This document shows positions 53,609-64,000 of a DNA stretch of 64,000 bases, piece after piece (position 1 is the stretch's first letter; each line of letters starts with the position of its first letter). Under the pieces are notes generated by a model. That model was given only the letters and a program-made list of their open reading frames with translations. It was not told where the DNA came from and ran no database searches. Source of the DNA: Strigamia acuminata (taxonomy: Eukaryota > Arthropoda > Chilopoda > Geophilomorpha > Linotaeniidae); NCBI GenBank assembly GCA_949358305.1, contig OX442317.1, forward strand, positions 12,216,186-12,280,185. The letters are read 5' to 3'. Both the position numbers and the translations under genes were made by a program.

Positions 53609-56600
53609 TCTCTGAATGTTCTGAAATAGTGTTTAAACCTTAGTAGAAAGCTTTAATGTAAGTTTTAGCAACATCCAAGAAATGATTTGGGAAAATAGAC
53701 TTTTGATCTCATCACAGTTGACTTAGCACAAACACCACAAGACCAATGTCTCTAAATGTTCTGAAATAGTGTTTAAACCTTAGTAGACGGCTTCAATGTA
53801 AGTTTTAGCAACATCCAAGCAATGATTTGGGAGAATAGACTTTTGATCTCATCACAGTTGACTTAGCACAAACACCACAAGACCAATGTCTCTGAATGTT
53901 CTGAAATAGTGTTTAAACTTTAGTAGAAAGCTTTAATGTAAGTTTTAGCAACATCCAAGCAATGATTTGAAAGAATAAACTTTTGATCTCATTTGACATC
54001 ACAGTTGACTTAGCACAAACACCACAAACCAATGTCTCTGAATGTTCTGAAATAGTGTTTAAACCTTAGTAGAAGGCTTCAATGTAAGTTTTAGCAACAT
54101 CCAAGCAATGATTTGGAAGAATAGACTTTTGATCTCATCACAGTTGACTTAGCACAAACATCACAAGATTAATGTCTCTGAATGTTTTGAAATAGTGTTT
54201 AAACCTTAGTAGAAAGCTTTAATGTAAGTTTTAGCAACATCCAAGCAATAATTTGGGAGAATAGACTTTTGATCTCATCACAGTTGACTTAGCACAAACA
54301 TCACAAGACCAATGTCTCTGAATGTTTTGAAATAGTGTTTAAACCTTAGTAGAAAGCTTTAATGTAAGTTTTAGCAACATCCAAGCAATGATTTGGGAGA
54401 ATAGACTTTTGATCTCATCACAGTTGACTTAGCACAAACATCACAAGACCAATGTCTCTGAATGTTCTGAAATAGTGTTTAAACCTTAGTAGAAGGCTTC
54501 AATGTAAGTTTTAGCAACATCCAAGCAATGATTTGAAAGAATAAACTTTTGATCCCATTTGACATCACAGTTGACTTAGCACAAACATCACAAGACCAAT
54601 GTTTCTGAATGTTCTGAAATAGTGTTTAAACCTTAGTAGAAAGCTTCAATGTAAGTTTTAGCAACATCCAAGCAATAATTTGAAAGAATAAACTTTTGAT
54701 CTCATTTGACGTCACAGTTGACTTAGCACAAACACCACAAGACCAATGTCTCTGAATGTTTAGAAATAGTGTTTAAACCTTAGTAGAAGGCTTCAATGTA
54801 AGTTTTAGCAACATCCAAGCAATAATTTGAAAGAATAAACTTTTGATCTCATTTGACGTCACAGTTGACTTAGCACAAACACCACAAGACCAATGTCTCT
54901 GAATGTTTTGAAATAGTGTTTAAACCTTAGTAGAAAGCTTTAATGTAAGTTTTAGCAACATCCAAGCAATAATTTGGGAGAATAGACTTTTGATCTCATC
55001 ACAGTTGACTTAGCACAAACATCACAAGACCAATGTCTCTGAATGTTTTGAAATAGTGTTTAAACCTTAGTAGAAAGCTTTAATGTAAGTTTTAGCAACA
55101 TCCAAGCAATGATTTGGGAGAATAGACTTTTAATCTCATCACAGTTGACTTAGCACAAACATCACAAGACCAATGTCTCTGAATGTTCTGAAATAGTGTT
55201 TAAACCTTAGTAGAAAGCTTTAATGTAAGTTTTAGCAACATCCAAGAAATGATTTGGGAAAATAGACTTTTGATCTCATCACAGTTGACTTAGCACAAAC
55301 ACCACAAGACCAATGTCTCTAAATGTTCTGAAATAGTGTTTAAACCTTAGTAGAAAGCTTCAATGTAAGTTTTAGCAACATCCAAGCAATGATTTGGGAG
55401 AATAGACTTTTGATCTCATCACAGTTGACTTAGCACAAACACCACAAGACCAATGTCTCTGAATGTTCTGAAATAGTGTTTAAACTTTAGTAGAAAGCTT
55501 TAATGTAAGTTTTAGCAACATCCAAGCAATGATTTGAAAGAATAAACTTTTGATCTCATTTGACATCACAGTTGACTTAGCACAAACACCACAAACCAAT
55601 GTCTCTGAATGTTCTGAAATAGTGTTTAAACCTTAGTAGAAGGCTTCAATGTAAGTTTTAGCAACATCCAAGCAATGATTTGGGAGAATAGACTTTTAAT
55701 CTCATCACAGTTGACTTAGCACAAACATCACAAGACCAATGTCTCTGAATGTTCTGAAATAGTGTTTAAACCTTAGTAGAAAGCTTTAATGTAAGTTTTA
55801 GCAACATCCAAGAAATGATTTGGGAAAATAGACTTTTGATCTCATCACAGTTGACTTAGCACAAACACCACAAGACCAATGTCTCTAAATGTTCTGAAAT
55901 AGTGTTTAAACCTTAGTAGACGGCTTCAATGTAAGTTTTAGCAACATCCAAGCAATGATTTGGGAGAATAGACTTTTGATCTCATCACAGTTGACTTAGC
56001 ACAAACACCACAAGACCAATGTCTCTGAATGTTCTGAAATAGTGTTTAAACTTTAGTAGAAAGCTTTAATGTAAGTTTTAGCAACATCCAAGCAATGATT
56101 TGAAAGAATAAACTTTTGATCTCATTTGACATCACAGTTGACTTAGCACAAACACCACAAACCAATGTCTCTGAATGTTCTGAAATAGTGTTTAAACCTT
56201 AGTAGAAGGCTTCAATGTAAGTTTTAGCAACATCCAAGCAATGATTTGGAAGAATAGACTTTTGATCTCATCACAGTTGACTTAGCACAAACATCACAAG
56301 ATTAATGTCTCTGAATGTTTTGAAATAGTGTTTAAACCTTAGTAGAAAGCTTTAATGTAAGTTTTAGCAACATCCAAGCAATAATTTGGGAGAATAGACT
56401 TTTGATCTCATCACAGTTGACTTAGCACAAACACCACAAGACCAATGTCTCTAAATGTTCTGAAATAGTGTTTAAACCTTAGTAGACGGCTTCAATGTAA
56501 GTTTTAGCAACATCCAAGCAATGATTTGGGAGAATAGACTTTTGATCTCATCACAGTTGACTTAGCACAAACACCACAAGACCAATGTCTCTGAATGTTC

Positions 56601-59600
56601 TGAAATAGTGTTTAAACTTTAGTAGAAAGCTTTAATGTAAGTTTTAGCAACATCCAAGCAATGATTTGAAAGAATAAACTTTTGATCCCATTTGACATCA
56701 CAGTTGACTTAGCACAAACACCACAAACCAATGTCTCTGAATGTTCTGAAATAGTGTTTAAACCTTAGTAGAAGGCTTCAATGTAAGTTTTAGCAACATC
56801 CAAGCAATGATTTGGGAGAATAGACTTTTGATCTCATCACAGTTGACTTAGCACAAACACCACAAGACCAATGTCTCTGAATGTTTAGAAATAGTGTTTA
56901 AACCTTAGTAGAAAGCTTCAATGTAAGTTTTAGCAACATCCAAGCAATAATTTGAAAGAATAAACTTTTGATCTCATTTGACGTCACAGTTGACTTAGCA
57001 CAAACACCACAAACCAATGTCTCTGAATGTTCTGAAATAGTGTTTAAACCTTAGTAGAAGGCTTCAATGTAAGTTTTAGCAACATCCAAGCAATGATTTG
57101 GGAGAATAGACTTTTGATCTCATCACAGTTGACTTAGCACAAACATCACAAGACCAATGTCTCTGAATGTTTTGAAATAGTGTTTAAACCTTAGTAAAAA
57201 GCTTTAATGTAAGTTTTAGCAACATCCAAGCAATGATTTGGGAGAATAGACTTTTGATCTCATCACAGTTGACTTAGCACAAACACCACAAGACCAATGT
57301 CTCTAAATGTTCTGAAATAGTGTTTAAACCTTAGTAGACGGCTTCAATGTAAGTTTTAGCAACATCCAAGCAATGATTTGGGAGAATAGACTTTTGATCT
57401 CATCACAGTTGACTTAGCACAAACACCACAAGACCAATGTCTCTGAATGTTCTGAAATAGTGTTTAAACTTTAGTAGAAAGCTTTAATGTAAGTTTTAGC
57501 AACATCCAAGCAATGATTTGAAAGAATAAACTTTTGATCTCATTTGACATCACAGTTGACTTAGCACAAACACCACAAACCAATGTCTCTGAATGTTCTG
57601 AAATAGTGTTTAAACCTTAGTAGAAGGCTTCAATGTAAGTTTTAGCAACATCCAAGCAATGATTTGGAAGAATAGACTTTTGATCTCATCACAGTTGACT
57701 TAGCACAAACATCACAAGACCAATGTCTCTGAATGTTTTGAAATAGTGTTTAAACCTTAGTAGAAAGCTTTAATGTAAGTTTTAGCAACATCCAAGCAAT
57801 AATTTGGGAGAATAGACTTTTGATCTCATCACAGTTGACTTAGCACAAACATCACAAGACCAATGTCTCTGAATGTTTTGAAATAGTGTTTAAACCTTAG
57901 TAGAAAGCTTTAATGTAAGTTTTAGCAACATCCAAGCAATGATTTGGGAGAATAGACTTTTGATCTCATCACAGTTGACTTAGCACAAACATCACAAGAC
58001 CAATGTCTCTGAATGTTCTGAAATAGTGTTTAAACCTTAGTAGAAAGCTTTAATGTAAGTTTTAGCAACATCCAAGAAATGATTTGGGAAAATAGACTTT
58101 TGATCTCATCACAGTTGACTTAGCACAAACACCACAAGACCAATGTCTCTAAATGTTCTGAAATAGTGTTTAAACCTTAGTAGACGGCTTCAATGTAAGT
58201 TTTAGCAACATCCAAGCAATGATTTGGGAGAATAGACTTTTGATCTCATCACAGTTGACTTAGCACAAACACCACAAGACCAATGTCTCTGAATGTTCTG
58301 AAATAGTGTTTAAACTTTAGTAGAAAGCTTTAATGTAAGTTTTAGCAACATCCAAGCAATGATTTGAAAGAATAAACTTTTGATCTCATTTGACATCACA
58401 GTTGACAGCACAAACATCACAAGACCAATGTCTCTGAATGTTCTGAAATAGTGTTTAAACCTTAGTAGAAGGCTTCAATGTAAGTTTTAGCAACATCCAA
58501 GCAATGATTTGGAAGAATAAACTTTTGATCCCATTTGACATCACAGTTGACTTAGCACAAACATCACACGACCAATGTTTCTGAATGTTCTGAAATAGTG
58601 TTTAAACCTTAGTAGAAAGCTTCAATGTAAGTTTTAGCAACATCCAAGCAATAATTTGAAAGAATAAACTTTTGATCTCATTTGACGTCACAGTTGACTT
58701 AGCACAAACACCACAAACCAATGTCTCTGAATGTTCTGAAATAGTGTTTAAACCTTAGTAGAAGGCTTCAATGTAAGTTTTAGCAACATCCAAGCAATGA
58801 TTTGGGAGAATAGACTTTTGATCTCATCACAGTTGACTTAGCACAAACACCACAAGACCAATGTCTCTGAATGTTTAGAAATAGTGTTTAAACCTTAGTA
58901 AAAGGCTTCAATGTAAGTGTTAGCAACATCCAAGCAATAATTTGAAAGAATAAACTTTTCATCTCATTTGACATCACAGTTGACTTAGCACAAACACCAC
59001 AAACCAATGTCTCTGAATGTTCTGAAATAGTGTTTAAACCTTAGTAGAAGGCTTCAATGTAAGTTTTAGCAACATCCAAGCAATGATTTGGGAGAATAGA
59101 CTTTTGATCTCATCACAGTTGACTTAGCACAAACACCACAAGACCAATGTCTCTGAATGTTTAGAAATAGTGTTTAAACCTTAGTAAAAGGCTTCAATGT
59201 AAGTGTTAGCAACATCCAAGCAATAATTTGAAAGAATAAACTTTTCATCTCATTTGACATCACAGTTGACTTAGCACAAACACCACAAACCAATGTCTCT
59301 GAATGTTCTGAAATAGTGTTTAAACCTTAGTAGAAGGCTTCAATGTAAGTTTTAGCAACATCCAAGCAATGATTTGAAAGAATAAACTTTTGATCCCATT
59401 TGACATCACAGTTGACTTAGCACAAACATCACAAGACCAATGTTTCTGAATGTTCTGAAATAGTGTTTAAACCTTAGTAGAAAGCTTCAATGTAAGTTTT
59501 AGCAACATCCAAGCAATAATTTGAAAGAATAAACTTTTGATCTCATTTGACGTCACAGTTGACTTAGCACAAACACCACAAGACCAATGTCTCTGAATGT

Positions 59601-62600
59601 TTAGAAATAGTGTTTAAACCTTAGTAGAAGGCTTCAATGTAAGTGTTAGCAACATCCAAGCAATAATTTGAAAGAATAAACTTTTGATCTCATTTGACAT
59701 CACAGTTGACTTAGCACAAACACCACAAACCAATGTCTCTGAATGTTCTGAAATAGTGTTTAAACCTTAGTAGAAGGCTTCAATGTAAGTTTTAGCAACA
59801 TCCAAGCAATGATTTGGGAGAATAGACTTTTGATCTCATCACAGTTGACTTAGCACAAACATCACAAGACCAATGTCTCTGAATGTTTTGAAATAGTGTT
59901 TAAACCTTAGTAGAAAGCTTTAATGTAAGTTTTAGCAACATCCAAGCAATAATTTGGGAGAATAGACTTTTGATCTCATCACAGTTGACTTAGCACAAAC
60001 ATCACAAGACCAATGTCTCTGAATGTTTTGAAATAGTGTTTAAACCTTAGTAGAAAGCTTTAATGTAAGTTTTAGCAACATCCAAGCAATGATTTGGGAG
60101 AATAGACTTTTAATCTCATCACAGTTGACTTAGCACAAACATCACAAGACCAATGTCTCTGAATGTTCTGAAATAGTGTTTAAACCTTAGTAGAAAGCTT
60201 TAATGTAAGTTTTAGCAACATCCAAGAAATGATTTGGGAAAATAGACTTTTGATCTCATCACAGTTGACTTAGCACAAACACCACAAGACCAATGTCTCT
60301 AAATGTTCTGAAATAGTGTTTAAACCTTAGTAGACGGCTTCAATGTAAGTTTTAGCAACATCCAAGCAATGATTTGGGAGAATAGACTTTTGATCTCATC
60401 ACAGTTGACTTAGCACAAACACCACAAGACCAATGTCTCTGAATGTTCTGAAATAGTGTTTAAACTTTAGTAGAAAGCTTTAATGTAAGTTTTAGCAACA
60501 TCCAAGCAATGATTTGAAAGAATAAACTTTTGATCTCATTTGACATCACAGTTGACTTAGCACAAACACCACAAACCAATGTCTCTGAATGTTCTGAAAT
60601 AGTGTTTAAACCTTAGTAGAAGGCTTCAATGTAAGTTTTAGCAACATCCAAGCAATGATTTGGAAGAATAGACTTTTGATCTCATCACAGTTGACTTAGC
60701 ACAAACATCACAAGACCAATGTCTCTGAATGTTTTGAAATAGTGTTTAAACCTTAGTAGAAAGCTTTAATGTAAGTTTTAGCAACATCCAAGCAATAATT
60801 TGGGAGAATAGACTTTTGATCTCATCACAGTTGACTTAGCACAAACATCACAAGACCAATGTCTCTGAATGTTTTGAAATAGTGTTTAAACCTTAGTAGA
60901 AAGCTTTAATGTAAGTTTTAGCAACATCCAAGCAATGATTTGGGAGAATAGACTTTTGATCTCATCACAGTTGACTTAGCACAAACATCACAAGACCAAT
61001 GTCTCTGAATGTTCTGAAATAGTGTTTAAACCTTAGTAGAAAGCTTTAATGTAAGTTTTAGCAACATCCAAGAAATGATTTGGGAAAATAGACTTTTGAT
61101 CTCATCACAGTTGACTTAGCACAAACACCACAAGACCAATGTCTCTAAATGTTCTGAAATAGTGTTTAAACCTTAGTAGACGGCTTCAATGTAAGTTTTA
61201 GCAACATCCAAGCAATGATTTGGGAGAATAGACTTTTGATCTCATCACAGTTGACTTAGCACAAACACCACAAGACCAATGTCTCTGAATGTTCTGAAAT
61301 AGTGTTTAAACTTTAGTAGAAAGCTTTAATGTAAGTTTTAGCAACATCCAAGCAATGATTTGAAAGAATAAACTTTTGATCTCATTTGACATCACAGTTG
61401 ACTTAGCACAAACATCACAAGACCAATGTCTCTGAATGTTCTGAAATAGTATTTAAACCTTAGTAGAAGGCTTCAATGTAAGTTTTAGCATCATCCAAGC
61501 AATGATTTGGAAGAATAAACTTTTGATCCCATTTGACATCACAGTTGACTTAGCACAAACATCACACGACCAATGTTTCTGAATGTTCTGAAATAGTGTT
61601 TAAACCTTAGTAGAAAGCTTCAATGTAAGTTTTAGCAACATCCAAGCAATAATTTGAAAGAATAAACTTTTGATCTCATTTGACGTCACAGTTGACTTAG
61701 CACAAACACCACAAACCAATGTCTCTGAATGTTCTGAAATAGTGTTTAAACCTTAGTAGAAGGCTTCAATGTAAGTTTTAGCAACATCCAAGCAATGATT
61801 TGGGAGAATAGACTTTTGATCTCATCACAGTTGACTTAGCACAAACACCACAAGACCAATGTCTCTGAATGTTTAGAAATAGTGTTTAAACCTTAGTAGA
61901 AAGCTTCAATGTAAGTTTTAGCAACATCCAAGCAATAATTTGAAAGAATAAACTTTTGATCTCATTTGACGTCACAGTTGACTTAGCACAAACACCACAA
62001 ACCAATGTCTCTGAATGTTCTGAAATAGTGTTTAAACCTTAGTAGAAGGCTTCAATGTAAGTTTTAGCAACATCCAAGCAATGATTTGGGAGAATAGACT
62101 TTTGATCTCATCACAGTTGACTTAACACAAACATCACAAGACCAATGTCTCTGAATGTTTTGAAATAGTGTTTAAACCTTAGTAAAAAGCTTTAATGTAA
62201 GTTTTAGCAACATCCAAGCAATGATTTGGGAGAATAGACTTTTGATCTCATCACAGTTGACTTAGCACAAACACCACAAGACCAATGTCTCTAAATGTTC
62301 TGAAATAGTGTTTAAACCTTAGTAGACGGCTTCAATGTAAGTTTTAGCAACATCCAAGCAATGATTTGGGAGAATAGACTTTTGATCTCATCACAGTTGA
62401 CTTAGCACAAACACCACAAGACCAATGTCTCTGAATGTTTAGAAATAGTGTTTAAACCTTAGTAGAAGGCTTCAATGTAAGTGTTAGCAACATCCAAACA
62501 ATAATTTGAAAGAATAAACTTTTGATCTCATTTGACATCACAGTTGACTTAGCACAAACACCACAAACCAATGTCTCTGAATGTTCTGAAATAGTGTTTA

Positions 62601-64000
62601 AACCTTAGTAGAAAGCTTCAATGTAAGTTTTAGCAACATCCAAGCAATGATTTGGGAGAATAGACTTTTGATCTCATCACAGTTGACTTAGCACAAACAT
62701 CACAAGACCAATGTCTCTGAATGTTTTGAAATAGTGTTTAAACCTTAGTAAAAAGCTTTAATGTAAGTTTTAGCAACATCCAAGCAATGATTTGGGAGAA
62801 TAGACTTTTGATCTCATCACAGTTGACTTAGCACAAACACCACAAGACCAATGTCTCTAAATGTTCTGAAATAGTGTTTAAACCTTAGTAGACGGCTTCA
62901 ATGTAAGTTTTAGCAACATCCAAGCAATGATTTGGGAGAATAGACTTTTGATCTCATCACAGTTGACTTAGCACAAACACCACAAGACCAATGTCTCTGA
63001 ATGTTCTGAAATAGTGTTTAAACTTTAGTAGAAAGCTTTAATGTAAGTTTTAGCAACATCCAAGCAATGATTTGCAAGAATAAACTTTTGATCTCATTTG
63101 ACATCACAGTTGACTTAGCACAAACATCACAAGACCAATGTCTCTGAATGTTCTGAAATAGTGTTTAAACCTTAGTAGAAGGCTTCAATGTAAGTTTCAG
63201 CAACATCCAAGCAATGATTTGGAAGAATAAACTTTTGATCCCATTTGACATCACAGTTGACTTAGCACAAACATCACAAGACCAATGTTTCTGAATGTTC
63301 TGAAATAGTGTTTAAACCTTAGTAGAAGGCTTCAATGTAAGTTTTAGCAACATCCAAGCAATGATTTGGAAGAATAAACTTTTGATCTCATTTGACATCA
63401 CAGTTGACTTAGCACAAACACCACAAGACCAATGTCTCTGAATGTTTAGAAATAGTGTTTAAACCTTAGTAGAAGGCTTCAATGTAAGTGTTAGCAACAT
63501 CCAAGCAATAATTTGAAAGAATAAACTTTTGATCTCATTTGACATCACAGTTGACTTAGCACAAACACCACAAACCAATGTCTCTGAATGTTCTGAAATA
63601 GTGTTTAAACCTTAGTAGAAGGCTTCAATGTAAGTTTTAGCAACATCCAAGCAATGATTTGGGAGAATAGACTTTTGATCTCATCACAGTTGACTTAGCA
63701 CAAACATCACAAGACCAATGTCTCTGAATGTTTTGAAATAGTGTTTAAACCTTAGTAGAAAGTTTTAATGTAAGTTTTAGCAACATCCAAGCAATGATTT
63801 GGGAGAATAGACTTTTAATCTCATCACAGTTGACTTAGCACAAACACCACAAGACCAATGTCTCTGAATGTTTAGAAATAGTGTTTAAACCTTAGTAGAA
63901 GGCTTCAATGTAAGTGTTAGCAACATCCAAGCAATAATTTGAAAGAATAAACTGTTCATCTCATTTGACATCACAGTTGACTTAGCACAAACACCACAAA
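53609..64000 (+). repeat. Satellite array 3, 140/147-bp monomers, runs off the window
   Basis: About 72 monomers in the same orientation as arrays 1 and 2, continuing the monomer cut by element B. The variant order is a mosaic, with a block around 57460-58400 repeated about 2,996 bp later at 60460-61400. One monomer has a 4-bp loss (TTAG, about 58407). Some monomers contain the palindrome TGACGTCA. No genes are present. Confidence 0.97.

Overview
The window is eukaryotic, almost certainly from an invertebrate animal genome. It holds BEL/Pao LTR retrotransposons, canonical GT-AG introns and a long tandem satellite, with no operons, ribosome-binding sites or ordinary single-copy genes. The species cannot be named from the sequence. 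BEL/Pao elements are known only from animals, which excludes plants, fungi and bacteria. The layout suggests satellite-rich heterochromatin, possibly centromeric or pericentromeric.

The layout is a satellite array interrupted by nested retrotransposons, and the pieces account for all 64,000 bases. Element A (1-6974, + strand, left LTR outside the window) is a BEL/Pao gag-pol element. Satellite array 1 follows (6975-14046). Element C (14047-29736, - strand) is a large, nearly non-coding LTR element with 1,907-bp LTRs; its left LTR is split by element D (15322-21280, - strand, 761-bp LTRs, no pol). Satellite array 2 follows (29737-38108). Element B (38109-53608, + strand, 1,568-bp LTRs) is a full BEL/Pao element related to A; its pol is split near the C-terminus by element E (45716-51878, - strand, 956-bp LTRs). 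Satellite array 3 runs to the end (53609-64000). Every complete insertion has a 4-bp target duplication: CATC for C, GCCC for D, TCTC for B, GATT for E. Removing an insertion restores the interrupted sequence exactly. For D, the unoccupied site is also present in the other LTR of C.

The most notable object is element E. Its single 995-codon frame encodes BEL-type Gag, CCHC zinc knuckles and a retropepsin-like domain, but in place of reverse transcriptase, RNase H and integrase it ends in a thymidine kinase of the TK1 type with the P-loop, DEGQFF motif, lasso motif and zinc cysteines all present. The 956-bp LTRs look identical, so this is a recent insertion of a retrotransposon that carries a captured nucleotide-salvage enzyme. 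Pol would have to be supplied in trans by an element such as A or B.

The second notable object lies in the LTRs of element C. Antisense to the element there is a chain of short exons separated by AT-rich GT-AG introns, including a tandemly duplicated exon-intron module. Introns survive retrotransposition when they are antisense to the genomic RNA, so this fits the orientation inferred from the primer-binding site.

The satellite has 140-bp and 146/147-bp monomers arranged in a higher-order repeat; one 8-monomer unit of 1,147 bp occurs in the same order in arrays 1 and 2. All elements share an unusual pyrimidine-rich tract plus a GGCAA-type motif before the 3' LTR, and C, D and E share a TGGTRCCGT primer-binding core.
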